From Pseudoscleropodium purum (taxonomy: Eukaryota; Streptophyta; Bryopsida; Hypnales; Brachytheciaceae), in contig OZ017795.1 in the NCBI GenBank assembly GCA_963969395.1, forward strand, positions 31,477,063-31,541,062: DNA of 64,000 nucleotides, in the 5' to 3' direction. Below are positions 40,204 through 52,862 of the stretch, one piece after another. The notes below the pieces were generated by a model that had not been told where the DNA came from, did not search any database, and saw only the letters and a list, made by a program, of their open reading frames with translations. Made by a program: the position numbers and the translations under genes. The stretch's first letter is position 1; the number at the start of each line of letters is the position of its first letter.

Positions 40204-41448
40204 ATGGCGGAGATGACTTCAATCGTGCGACAGCATGGGGAGATGAAGACGTTATGGAAGGCTTTCCCGATTTGGTGAATGATACGCATGATTATCATCT
40301 AAACCACAAGGATGTCGTTCCCGACAATGCAAACGATGCATATACCTTTTGTGAAGACGAGGACAATGTAGAGGTACAAGAGAATCTACCTTCTTTAACT
40401 GCATATTGCAATGGAATGGGATTCTTGAATAGCAAAAACATTCTATCGGAAAAGGCAAACGCTATTGCCAAAGAGGTGAAAATCAATGAGAATGCTATTG
40501 GTGATGATGGGAGAAATGAAGAAGTTTTAATTTCTCAATCTCCATCTGTGGCATTAAATGTAGTGCAAGGAAACGACAAAAGAGAAGATGCGGTTATGGA
40601 GGTGGACGTTCCAAAAGATGTGGGCAACAATAGTGGTGATGAGGGGGAACCAAATATTGCGGTACAGAAAAATAGTGATTCAGTTGGGATGGCAGTCACA
40701 AATTCGGCAATTGTAAAGAGTGATAAAGGAAAAGAGCCAATGAAGTCAATTTTTGAAGTACCGAGATCTAGTGCTCTTTCACCAATACCGTTGAAGTCTG
40801 TTAGCACACGATTGAATGATTCTCAGAGCTTTGGATATGGAAAACGCCTAATGAACATTTCCAAAGAAATTTCTACAGGCGGTAATCTACGGAAAGTAGC
40901 GTCATCACCTACAAGCCTAAGTGATACGGATAGTGATCGGATGTCATTGGCATCTTTGCGTGATCGCATTTTAGGAAAAGGAATGGCGCAAGAACCCATC
41001 AAATCAACAAATGGCACTCTATTACTTCAAAAGAAAGCCAAAGTGGAGATAACCGTTCATGGACATGTCGACCCTACATCGAGATTGATGGTTCAAGAAT
41101 CGAGTAAGGTGAAAGCGAAAAGAGAAATGCAACCTTTTGCTATCTCTCCAGTGAAGAATAAGACCCCTCTTGATGAAAATGTTGCTACTTTGTCAAATAG
41201 AAAGAAAAGAAAGGTTCCTATTCAAAAAGCCTTTAATCGTTTTGTCAAAGTAAAAAAAGAAAAATTAAATTCGAAAGAAGGGAGTAAACCTATTTCGAGA
41301 GAAGACTTGAAGGAGACAACGATACTTGATTCCAATAATGAAAATGACTCCGACAATGAAGATGACTGATAATGAAGATTTTGAATGGAGAGCTGCAGGA
41401 GAGAGTAGTGAGGCTGAGGTTAAAGGAGATGTGGATTGGCGTCCATAG
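40197..41448 (+). pseudogene. long charged tail or second ORF of the hAT element
   Basis: Where the transposase frame stops at 40203, the neighbouring frame reads on without a break (PVDGGDDFNRATAW...) through an ATG at 40254 to a TGA at 41367. It then shifts once more and ends WRAAGESSEAEVKGDVDWRP at a TAG at 41446-41448. The product is rich in Asp, Glu, Ser and Lys, has no recognised domain, and contains basic clusters such as NRKKRKVP that could act in nuclear localisation. The acidic sequence before the transposase stop flows into it, so the simplest reading is a roughly 400-residue C-terminal extension separated by a one-base frameshift. A separate second gene starting at 40254 is the alternative. 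No function is assigned. Confidence 0.55.
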
Positions 41449-41804
41449 GAATTGTGGAGATGTGAATTTAGATGTTTGATTGTTTAGTTGCTCATGATAT
41501 ATGGAGCTCATATTGACAAATGACAATGGTTTCTTCAATTATTTTATTATTATTAAATTGTTTGTTTATTGATGATATACATCTCGCTGGATTTTAAAGT
41601 GATTTTGTTTCTAAATCAAAATGAAATTTAACAAAAAAAATTAAAAATATATTTCATATTTTAGCTTTTACATAAATAGTGATATACAACTCTATTGAAT
41701 TGCAATTGCAATATAAGAAAAATCCAAATCCAAATGACTTCACTCTCAATCTCTCATTGGTGAAAACAATCAAAACAAAAAACCCAAAACGGGTTTTCTA
41801 AGCT

Positions 41805-41917
41805 GCCCCGTCCGTCCGCCCCGCCCGTCCGCCTTCCAACGGCGGGAGGGACGCTGCATCCGCTAGCATCCGTGCGTCCGGACGTCTGGAAAACGGACGC
41901 TATTTTGGGGCGGACGT
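41805..41917. repeat. right subterminal GTCCG array
   Basis: CCGTCCGTCCGCC, GCCCGTCCGCC and GGACG words cluster just inside the right terminus, mirroring the left subterminal block. Transposase binding is inferred from the hAT family. Confidence 0.75.
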
Positions 41918-41935
41918 AGAGATTCGTCAACGCTG

Positions 41936-41943
41936 AATGTACC
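41936..41943. repeat. hAT target-site duplication, right copy
   Basis: AATGTACC follows the element's GTCAACGCTG end and is identical to 32108-32115. Confidence 0.92.
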
Positions 41944-44900
41944 AAAGAACGCAACATTTGAATACCGTATGCAATAGTTACAAAGGGTCAAAATTTATTT
42001 TGGTAAGTCTCTTAAATCATTTCTTTTGTATAGGTACATATTGATTTTGGAGATGTAAACATATTAATGGTGGTGGTTTTGCATATAATGGTGCATTTTA
42101 TATATTTGTTTTTTTTGAAGGGGAGCACCTTAAGTTAAAACAAATCCCTTGGTAGTGGAACTCACACATTCTTATTCCATACTCTTGTGTTTGTAGTCTC
42201 TGAATGCACATTTCCATTTGCATAGGGAAGGTCTCCACAAATAGCAAGGACTCAAATACTGAATTTTTGCTTTTTAACTGTGAATCCTTAAATGCCCAAG
42301 CCTTTCCAAGTGTGTTTTTTGTATGAAAAAAGAACATGGGCTTATAGTTATCCCTAGGGAAGCATATTATTTTTTCTTTTAGAATCTAACTATATAGATG
42401 TTTAAAAAGCTTGTTTATTAGAGTACAAATCAATTTTGAGTATAAAAATTGCATAGGAGTTGTGAGATTATAACAAGAGAAATGTATGTATCATATTTTT
42501 AGTATGATGTCTCTCCCCACAATGTTTGAGAAATTTGCATAAAAGAGTTTTTTTGGATTGGAGGTGACACGAACAACTAAAAATTGTGTTAGCACACTAA
42601 AATGCACTTCCAAAAATCTTAAGTGTAAACAAAGAGCTATCAAACTCATTACACAATCAACCTTGCAATTGTTGAAATGAATTTTTTTTTGTAAGCAAAT
42701 AACTCCAAATCAACACTTACATGTTTAAGTTTTCAATGGTGAAAATTATAAAAACATTTTACTCTTTCCATTGGGACCATTTTCAAAGCAAATGGATAAG
42801 TAGAATTTTTTTCAAATCCCAAATGAAGAGAAATTGGTACATTTTGCTCAAAGTCGGGAAATGAAGTAAAATTAGCAAGCTACACTCTTTCACTAATAGA
42901 CATATATGGCTTTGAAGACCTCCCAAAAATCAAATATTTACTTTTTTCAATGAAAATAAAAGTTTTCAATAGTTAACATTCAAAATTGCCAATAATTTTT
43001 TCTAAATGGTCAAAGAAAGTAAATTACCCAAAACAAAATGAGTTTGAAATTTGAAATTGAACATGTATGGTTGATTGAGTAGTTATGGATTAAATGCCAA
43101 ACCTACTAGCCCCTTGGATTGGGTTTCTTGGGAAACTTTGACCTTGCATTTGAAGTTATGAATGATTGCTTTTAGTGGGACTTGGCTCATTTAATGCAAC
43201 CAAGGCCAAAGGCAAGGTTCTGAAGAGCTTCTCACATCATTAGAAATTGGACACTACTTGTGTAAATTGCAAGACCAATTGGTGGTGGACGTACACTAAA
43301 CTTTTTTTTTTCAACTTATTCACATACTCTGTTGTTGTTAAGAGTCATCACCATCGATTCAAGCATTTTCAAGGGGAAATTAGAATACAAAATGAGCAAT
43401 GGAGGGCTGATTATGCAAGAGGGACCATTTTTGCTATAGGACTGTAGTGAGAATGTCAAGGAATTGCACTTGACTTGACTCTAGGGAATGTATTGTGTGG
43501 GGTGTATTTTGCCCATGAATATGCCCAAGGTTTTTATCCTTTGCAAAATGTGCCCTATATAGCAAGTTTTCTAGTACAAAATTCTCTTGTTAGGTGCTCT
43601 ACTTCATGCTAGCAATTATTTCAAGTAACATAGGAGCTTGCCTCTACCAACAATCCCTAAATTAGCTAAAACTAGACAAGTTTCTACCAAAAAACCATTG
43701 TACTAGTAGTACATTGTAAAAAAGGGCCTTTAATGGAGACATGAAAGCCAAAATTACAATAAACAATAGAATTTGATAGCCAATTTGCAACTTTCTCTAT
43801 ATTGAAATTAGCATCTAATTAGTTAGTTTTGTATTACAATTTTCTCAATAATCCTTCACAACTTGCAAAATCCTATCTTTCCATCTTTTTCTTTCATAAT
43901 ACTGACTATTAAGATAGCCAAAATTGATGCTTGTTTGTCTTGAAGGTAACATATTGCACTAAATTCCATAAACTAGTTATGGGATCACTAGCCCCTACAT
44001 CAAGGTCAAGTTTGATTGATTTCCTAAGGGTTGGTTGTCAGGTATTAACTTAATGATGTTTAAAGATTAATTTTTAGTCTAGGGTCAGAGGGAGATTTGA
44101 TTCTACATTTAGTAGAATTAGAGAAAATGAGGTAAAGGTTTGTCAATTTTGTTATCTTTTAAGGTGAAAACACCCAAAATCTATCAAAAATATGCTATTG
44201 AGTACAATGAAAAGGTTTTTTTTCAAGAATTTTTTTTGTAGGATTAGCAATTAAAAATCATGAATTAAAAAATTTATAATTTTTGGATATGATATCTAAT
44301 TACTAAGAATTTTCAAAGTAGAACTCCTTTAGCCATTGGAATTGTCACATAGCTTGGTAGATTTGCTCATACTAGGCATATAGATGTTGTAGTATCAATT
44401 TTAGTTTGTAATGAACAACAATGTAGTTACCAAATTAATCCAATTATTGGTCCAATAGGTGCATTATATGTTTTTACTTCACCTGAAAAAGGCAAGTTGG
44501 TCACCACAGAAATCAACTTTTTAGTATCATGAATCAATGCTTGAAAAACTTGAGCACTTATTGAAGGTCAAATTATTGTGCAAAGACCTTTCCATTTCAT
44601 GTGCAAAATTCTATAGATGAACATCTACACTTTTGTCTTACATTGAAGAATTCTTTGTCAACCATGAGACATTGCATGTCCATGACATCCTTCTAGGGTT
44701 AACAAGTGAAGCCATCCATTGAACCTTTTAGGTCCACAACATCCTTCTAGGATTAACATAAAGGTTAACATAATTGTATTTCATCTTTGCAACCTCAAAA
44801 ATCATTGCTCTATTTCCACAATAAGCTAGCTAGACATAAGTCATGTCAAATGACAATGAAGTTAAGTTGTGAGTCACCAAAATGGTCTATGAAGATAGGT

Positions 44901-47179
44901 TTTCCACTAGAGCAATTTAGGCTATTATAGTATAGTGGGTAATAAAATTGAATTTAAGTAAAGTCTATATCTATGCAAATTTCATAGATGGACTAGTGTA
45001 GCCTTGTGCTATTGGTTTATAACTCAAAAATCCATAACATTCACATTGTATGTGCAAATACCACAAAACAAAGTCCATGCACTCTTCTTTGCGAAGAACT
45101 TTCTAATAGTACGAAGGATCAACCAAATGGTGCACAATCCAAAAGATTCTTAATTTATGATAATTCAAGATTAAAAAACAACTCAAAAATCTAGGACTTT
45201 CATATTGTACATGTCCAAATGCCATGAAACAATGTCCATTCACCTTGCTTTGCAAAGAACTTTCTTATCTACCAAGAATGTGATTGGACAACACACAATT
45301 CTAGAAACCTCACTATAATAAAACATAACAAAACAAAAATTCAAACAAACAATCTAATTTCATATATGTGTGAAAAAAATTAACAAGTATAATGTAACAT
45401 TTTAAATACAGATCATTTTAATGAGCTTATTAAATAGGAAACAAATTGATATCTTTAACCTAAAATATTGAAGTACAAAAGACTCAATAATATGATTGTT
45501 CATCTTTAAAATCCATTTTGTTTCTTTTACAAAACTTGAAAAGACCTAGGTCACAAAAATCAATCGCTTATGGAGAGTGAAAGAGAGTTGTATTGGAGAA
45601 TTCAACATACACAATGGCCATTGAAAATATAGTATTTTGCCTTTGAGGAAAAGTTGAGGGGTATTTACTATTACAATTGGAAGATCTAAATTTGTATCTA
45701 CATATAAATAAGTAAGATTATCACTATCCCTTGAGAATTTTTAGGTAATCAATCCCCCCCAAATAAAGAAAAAGGATGTTAGATGAGATTAAGACCACCC
45801 TTTGTTGCCATACAATGTGAATTAAAAAAAATGTCATTAAAGAAATAGTCATTGTCTATATACACAATATACATTCTCATCTATATAGAGAGAGATTTGT
45901 ATGTATACACTCTCATATATATTCACCATTGATTGCTATTGTGAGAGATGTTTGGATGCATAGTACCTCAAAAGACATATGTATTGCTTTAAATTTGGGT
46001 TTTTTTGTCACTATTAATTGCAAAAGAAACATCAAAAAGAGAAATCAAGCAAGAAATCAAGTCATTACTAACTTCCAATGAAGTCTTGAAGGTATGTTTT
46101 TATTTAGAGCCCTCTTTGAGCCTCCATCAAATACAAAATCTTTATTGATTTCTTTATTTTTCAATAATTTATAATTTATATGCTTTTTTTGGTTTGGATG
46201 CTAGAACATCTTTGCTCTTTTTTTATGTACTTGGAAATTATTATGTGTAAATATTGGAGGTCAGTGAAGGTCAAGATCACTTCATTTAGTAATGCCTAGC
46301 AATTTAATCCATAGAACTCATGTATTTGCAAGTGCTCCTAGAATTCATCAAATTGTTTGTAAATTTTAGGGTTTGCAAGAATATGTGATTAGTCAATTGA
46401 TTTTGGAAATATTCTTAGCATTGCCATTATAAAAAAGAAACTAAAATCACCTTATTGACATTGTTGTTGTTTGGGGAGTGTAGGAATGCAATTGGAGGTA
46501 CTATAGTATGAACACTCTAAAGGTTGGCAATACGTCTTGTATAAATTATTAGAATTAAAGTACTCCTAGAATTCTCTAGAATTTTTTTTATTAATTTTAG
46601 GGTTTGAAAATGTGTGTTTGAGATAAGTTGTCAAGATCCATTCTTACAACAGTAGTTTACATATTCATTTCAATTTCCTAAATGAATGTGTTTTTCCAAC
46701 CTGTAGGTGGTTTTTACTCGTGCCTAAATTTTCAGGTTTTTCAGAAAGAAATTGCATGTTTACAAGGTTTGAATGAAGATTTGTATACAAACATTTATTA
46801 TAAAAGCCTTTGCAGGCTTATATTTTGTCACAATGCCAGATTTGAATGGTACAAGTTTGGTGGAAAGAAATTGCTTGTTTATAGAGATTTTCAAATCATA
46901 ATTGCAAAGGTGGAATGAAATAGAAATTTTGTATTAGATTTGTGTAACCTTTTTGTAGAAGATTTGTTTCTTATAAAATAACATCAATAAATTCACCAAA
47001 ATTTCAGAAATGACTTATTCTACAATCCAAGACATGATTCTATTTTTTAAATATTACCCCTTAAATTTTCCAACAACCCAAAATGGGTTGATTCAGATTT
47101 AAGAATGTCCATTATTGAACTTGGGAATGTAAAGAGTCACTTGAACTTGGATTCATTCTTAAGAGAATCAAGTTAGCTA
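41944..47179. other. AT-rich intergenic DNA between the two large transposons
   Basis: No supported gene. It contains the dispersed repeat copy at 42288-42410. The rest is A/T-rich without recognisable coding sense or bounded elements. Confidence 0.5.
42288..42410. repeat. dispersed repeat, copy outside the hAT element
   Basis: Diverged direct match to 35110-35240, described there. It begins about 340 bp beyond the right end of the hAT element. Confidence 0.7.
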
Positions 47180-47189
47180 TCTAGTGGTG
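47180..47189. repeat. MULE target-site duplication, left copy
   Basis: TCTAGTGGTG precedes the element's CAACGGTGCTAG end and is repeated exactly at 59768-59777. Ten bases is within the 9-11 bp range of Mutator-like elements. Confidence 0.8.
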
Positions 47190-48209
47190 CAACGGTGCTA
47201 GAGTATGAGCGTTGAGCGCTCACTACGAGGAATTTTACTAAAAATAGACATGTCAAAGTAATAAATAGGGTTGTGAGATCTAAATATAGAAATATTAGAA
47301 ACCAAAAATTAAAAAATTAATCTAAAAAATTGCAATTTTTTTATTGAAAATAATGAGTTTTACATTCAAATGTTGCATGAATGGGCATGAATGAAGGACT
47401 AGCATTTCCCTCAAGTAGATGATTTTTCAACCATAGACTTGATGAATGAATGAGCTTCATTCATGTTGTCCATTCATCATCTATCCTCCCAAAACTTTCT
47501 GTACATATTTGTAACATGTCTTAAAAAAATGAACTTTTTTTCCTTGTAAAAATAATAATTTACAAATTTTTTGAAGTTTGCATTGTTGACTTTAAAACTT
47601 TGTTAACTATTCTAAGGTTGGTTGTGTTCTTTGTAACTAAGGAACTCTTGGAAGGTTCATTTAGAGATATGTAACAATCAGTTGTACAATTTTATTTCAT
47701 TATATGATAAATTCTCCTTGGAATTTAGTAGCACTTTCAAGATTCATTTGTAGAATTGTAACATTTCTTTCTACAATGTTTTGTTGGTTGAATTTAGCCT
47801 TTTCTTATGTATTTTTTTTATGCTTATGGTTTTACAAATCATTTCAATTGTCTTTAAGCTGCTAAAAACTATTTCCACCTTAAACTAATTAGGATTTAGT
47901 ATATGTATCAACTACTTCAATAGGCCATTTTGTATCCACTTCTAAACAAAAGTAGTTTTTCAACCTAATACTACAAGATGAATATACAACATCTTATAGA
48001 TTGCTACCTACAAGAAGTAGCTTCACTTCATCAAAGCTCAAATTTGGTGCATATATGTACTTATTGTCCTCAGAATTTGCCTTGCAAATGAACCTAAAAA
48101 CATAATACAAATGCTTGCAGTTCACCTAGGATTTCCTACTACCAAGTGCAGCAGTACTCATAGTGATGAAATCTTCACAGGTACAAGTAGGAAAGTCTGA
48201 AATTGTAAC

Positions 48210-51004
48210 TTAATAGACCTTCTTGTTGAGAAAGATGCTGGACAGCAGAGTTATTACTCTACCATAGCCAGGATATGGAATAATGACTATGGATCCCAAC
48301 TTGAACTCCATGACAAATCTTTCCTTCTTTTTTGCATCTAGCAATGTGCCACAAAGCAGGGTTGCAGTTTGTTTCAAGTACCTTGGTAGCATGGGGACAA
48401 AGTGTGCTTGATTGTTCGTCCTCTATCAACATTGGTGTTGGTGTTGGCATTGATGCGCTTGCTTTAGTGCGTGCTCTAGTTCACCGAGTTTGAACTTTGG
48501 GTGCAAAAAAGTTTACTCTATTGTGGCGGTGAGAATTACTATTTGACCCAAGTGGGAGGTTTAGTTTGCCCTTTAAAGAACTAAATACTTTGTCTCCTTC
48601 CAAGTGGGGAACTCTTGTGGTGAATAGATAAGCATCTGGTAGTTTGGCAACAACCTTAGCAAAGTTTGTTTGATTTTTGGTTCGTCTTGTAGCTCATAGG
48701 CAAAGTTCATCTGAGTAGGGACTAGTTCCAGATGCATATCCTTAGAGGTATGCCCAATAATTAGTCAATTGTTGTATAGCCCACATCATGTCATCAGTAG
48801 TGGTGACGTTCAAGCATGTTCCCCTCTTCTCAAACATTTGCAATCATTTGTTGTAAACTGTCTCACCTAAGTTGCATGAAGGCATTTTGGCTAGTTCTTC
48901 TAGGTTCAAATTTTGTACCAATAACAACAATTTAAAATAACGATATAAGGCTCCCTTGATTCTAAAAGTGTCATTTGAGTACTAAGAATTTCTATGTTCA
49001 AATTAGATTTGTATGAATTTAGTAGATGTGAATGAAAACAATTAAATAGAAACCACATATACATTTAGGACAGTAAAACAACTACTCCATGAATAGAAGT
49101 TAAATAATTAAGTAGAAAAATTGAAATGGAAGGAGACATGTATCTTACCAACTCTAAGAATCTACCCCACTATCAATATTGGAAGTGCCAGAAATCCAAC
49201 CAATCATCTAGTTGTCAAAGAGAATCCTCTAATACAGCCCTTAAAGAAAGTCACCAACCCTTAATTCCAAGGTATCTTTCTTCTGCTTCTGCCATTGTCT
49301 TTGCATCCTTGTATTGTTTGCAAAGCTTCTTGTGAGTTTCTTGGAATTCAAGTCAAATGAGTTTTTCTATATGTCTGTTTAATAAAGTTGTCCAATGAAG
49401 TAGACAAGAGTGCTCTCGATCTTGCATGGGCTCTTATTTGTTGCCACTTCCATACACCACTTAAATAGCATGCAAGTTTGCCATCACATTATCAGCCATA
49501 AAACCCTTGAAATGTGGAGAAGAAATCCCATGGCGTGCCATGACTAAGTTAAAGGATCTCTACATGTATTCTTGGGATTGAGCATCCTTGCTCATTATGT
49601 CGCAAATGCAAATAGTTTGAATCCAACAAAATTCAGGGTTGTATACGTGGGCAACCATTGACGTCCATCCTTTCACTCTTTTTACATGATCAAACATGCA
49701 CCAAGAATTTTGCAAGTCTCTCCTCGGTTGCATTTGCCTTATCAAATCCACTTCACTTCCGAGGCCTTCCTAAGACATCTTAAAAAGGTAAGCCTTATCT
49801 TTACTTTGGCCTAGAAATACACTATTTTGAATAACAAATAAGTACTCTTCATTTTCAATGAGATAATGTTGTCAATGGGTCCCCCACTTGTACTATGATG
49901 GAAATTTGAGATGGTATTTCAGATACTCGGTGAACTAAGTATTCAAAATTTATCCATGATTGCCTCAAGGGTCTCTCCACAAAGTGGCTTTCGGTCACTT
50001 GTAGTCCCTCTTCTTCGAGCTCCTCTCCAAACAATTCAAATGCAAAGAATTCCTTGATAGCAGTAAGTTGTATGGCCAAATTTGTTGTTGTAGGCGTCCT
50101 GATACCTCTTCACCAATCAAAGATGTTCTTTGATCAATAGAATCACAATAGATGCCTCTACCCACAAGATGATCATGAATTCCAACATGGATACAAGCTC
50201 TAGGAAGGCCTAAAGAGTTCAAGACCCTATACATGCAACAAGGGCATGAAGTTTTGAAGAAAGGAACTGTTTGCATATTTGACATACAAGAGTAGACTTT
50301 GATGGAGACTGCTCTCCTATAAAGAAGACGTTAGGTGATGACCCCTCCCACTCTGTCTCGTTTTTGCTGCCACTTCGGCGTAGTCTAGGGTAAGCTTTGT
50401 TTTCACAAACTAGGTGGCCCACACACAAGGAGTAGCGGAACTTCAAGCTAGAGTTGTTTGCAATGTTTGTAGTATGTGTGTGTATCCAATTATGGCCATT
50501 AAATTTACGGTCCATGCCTTTTAGTTGTTGACCTACAAAAGATGAAGAAGTTGAATTTGGTCAACTTCTGAAAGAAGATGTCGAAGAAAGAAGAGGAGGT
50601 AATTCAAAAAGAACATCTTCATTAAATGATTGAGGAAGATGACATGCAGATTCACAATGAAGTGTACTAAGGTTTAAGAACTTCAATTCATTTTGTGCAC
50701 GTGGATGACTTTGCATATCTTTAAGGCATTCTAACACGCTCACAAACTTGGATGCCCTCTTATGAACTGAAGGATGCAACATGCTATCATGTTGAATGTC
50801 GTCCATACTTCAAATAGTGTTTATACACTTTTTGGATATGGTAGGTAGCTTGTGACTTACATCAATGAAAATAGTAGTATCATCATCAAAAGACTTTGTA
50901 AGATCAATATGGCTATGACTCAAAGACTCTACTTTCACACAAGTTCCCCAAGACATTTGAATAGTAGAAGTAGTAGACTCAGGTATGAGAATTTCGGTTG
51001 TCAT
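48210..51004 (-). pseudogene. decayed MULE-type transposase
   Basis: Coding sense runs from 51004 leftwards through several frames with many stops. A His/Cys-rich segment (50515-50222) holds HNWIHTHTT and SLCVGHLVCENKA, resembling the WRKY-GCM1/FLYWCH-type zinc fingers that begin many MULE transposases. It is followed by CIHVGIHDHLVGRGIY and an LIGEEV block. Near 49680-49570 the trace reads GWTSMVAHVYN and ICDIMSKDAQSQ. Further on come HFKGFMADNVMANL, carrying a catalytic-type Asp, and HSCLLHWT with a C-x-x-x-H pair, both in the 49520-49370 region. The order fits the RNase-H-like core of MULE transposases. A last fragment around 48450-48260 has CNPALWHIAR. The identification rests on my recognition of this family's sequence pattern; frames are too broken for any activity. 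Confidence 0.6.
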
Positions 51005-51790
51005 TGATCTAGTGAACTTAGGAGTGCCAAAAGCATGATACTTGTCTAGAGAAAGCCTCTAGCCATTTCCGAAGTCTGTTTTGATCTTCAATAGCATGAC
51101 TGTAGATGTGACTTGAAGTCCCTAAGAATCAAATAGCTCTTCTTCCACCCATAGAGACAATAACTTCAAATTGAAGCATACACTAAGAATTAAAGCAGAT
51201 ACCCATGCACTACTAGCATCGCTACAAAGAAAGAAATTAGAATGCTAGACTTGTCACTACAAACAAGTTCCATGGCCATACTGGCATGTGTATACAATCT
51301 ACAAATTCCTATAGAATGTCATTGCTTACATGGAAATATTGGTAGAATCCCAAAGGTTTCTAGTGATAATAGGTAAAAGACAAAGAGGTAGTGGACAATT
51401 GGACATGGATTAGAGCTTTTTTATGTAGGATCTTGGTAATTTGGAATTTGAATTGAAAGCCTTATATTTAAGGATTTTATACACGACCAATAATTGATTT
51501 TTTAATTTAGTTACCAATATCCCATCTTTGGAATTATGAATTGTAGATAGCTCCACATTCACATTGAAAGGTGATTAGAAGGCCCCAAATGGAGGCCCCC
51601 TCCAATGTAGTGGTGGTATATTCAAATGTAAAAGTGATTATGAAGCAGTTGAGTGAAGAACGGATGATCTTATTGACCGTTTATATTATGGTCAATAGAT
51701 GTTTTGTTTCGAGAAACTAAATGAATTGGATGAGAATATATTCATTAGACTTGAAGAGTGCTATATATTGGAGAGTTTGTAGTGTTGCAA

Positions 51791-52129
51791 ATGAAAAAGT
51801 CGAGTTTGCTTTCTTGGATTTTTTTGGTTGGAGGGATGCCAAAAGGTTCCCACAAAAAGAGACGTAAGGCAAGATTTCACTTTTCTAGTAAGAAACAGCT
51901 AGAGAAATCGAAGATGTTTAGACACTTGCAGAATTCCAATGGTAGTGAGATTAGTAGCATTGTTTGGACCTTGTTGTATAAGGATGATGCGGTTGAAGAT
52001 GCACCTTTTGAAGACAAGTATAGTTTGACACAAAATAGTGAAGGAATGGATATTGCTAAGCTTGAAACTATTAATGAAAATGAAGTGGATGTATGTCAAC
52101 CAAGTATACTAGAGAAGAACATGTTCTAG
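51791..52129 (+). CDS. hypothetical basic protein inside the MULE
   Basis: ATG 51791 opens 112 residues to TAG; the open frame begins upstream with GTG, so the first ATG was used. After a short hydrophobic start comes a strongly basic stretch (KGSHKKRRKARFHFSSKKQ, about residues 18-36) and then an acidic half. No domain is recognised. It may be the first exon of the plus-strand cargo gene, because it lies upstream in the same orientation within the same element. Coding status is uncertain, since codon use here cannot be separated from chance on this length. Confidence 0.3.
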   Translation: MKKSSLLSWIFLVGGMPKGSHKKRRKARFHFSSKKQLEKSKMFRHLQNSNGSEISSIVWTLLYKDDAVEDAPFEDKYSLTQNSEGMDIAKLETINENEVDVCQPSILEKNMF

Positions 52130-52862
52130 TGATCAGTGCAAAGTTGGTAAGTTTATGTATTCATTCCTAGGACTAGAGCCATTAGACTGTGAGGAGTTGA
52201 TTGTATGTATTGAATATTTTTTTGTTAGAGGTGAATTTGACACCAAACTTCATTTTGTGTATTTCGAGAAGACAATTCCAACGGTATATAGCATGCAAAA
52301 AACTGAGTGGTTTTGAATGTTTTATGGCCTAAAAACTAACTCAGCATCTTGGAATCTTCTCTGAAATCTTCAGAATCGGCTGATTTTTCGGCCAAATCTT
52401 GCCCAAATATTTTTAGGAGACTTTGCCAATTTTTGTAAAATTCCTCGTAACTTCAAAAAATCTGAAAAAAATTGGAGTTACTTGTGAGGTTATAATCTAT
52501 GTGCCCCAAAAATTTGGATAAAAAATCTTTGAAATCACAGATTTTATTTGAAAGATTCCTTTGGCCAATATCTACCAATCTCTTGTTTTTTTGTTTCTTT
52601 TTAGACCAAAGACCAACTCTATGGGCTGGTCTTTGGTTTGCTTTGGTGTAGTCCTCTTCCTTTCCATTTTTGTGTTTTGGCTTAAAATTGCTTCCGCAAT
52701 GAATTTATGGAGTGGCAAACTGTACAAGGATGGAGAAGCGCACGATGACGGTAGGGAGGGTGTCTCTAATAGCATTGAAGGTGTCAATGCAATGGAAGTT
52801 CAAGTTCCTAGAGATCCTCAAGAGGTGCCATTTTTTAACACTCATTTTTCAAGTTGTGAAAT

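Larger units (their letters stand above)
32116..41935. mobile_element. hAT-superfamily DNA transposon, 9.8 kb, carrying a kinase-like gene
   Basis: The left end is CAGGGTTGAC and the right end, read inward on the minus strand, is CAGCGTTGAC: 9 of 10 bases agree and the CAG start is typical of hAT termini. The element is flanked by a perfect 8-bp duplication, the size hAT transposases make. Inside are a transposase with BED-type finger, DUF659 and hAT C-terminal signatures (plus strand, right half), a protein-kinase-like gene (minus strand, left half) and four GTCCG-rich blocks. About 2.7 kb of A/T-rich filler separates the two gene units, and part of it is a dispersed repeat also found at 42.3 kb. 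Both genes have stops or frameshifts, so this copy is not autonomous now. An alternative is two nested hAT copies, but no second pair of termini was found. Confidence 0.9.

Noticed and set aside
45840..45930. Possible short foldback in TATATA/GAGAGA sequence
   Set aside because: Pairing is explained by low complexity, and no defined ends were seen.
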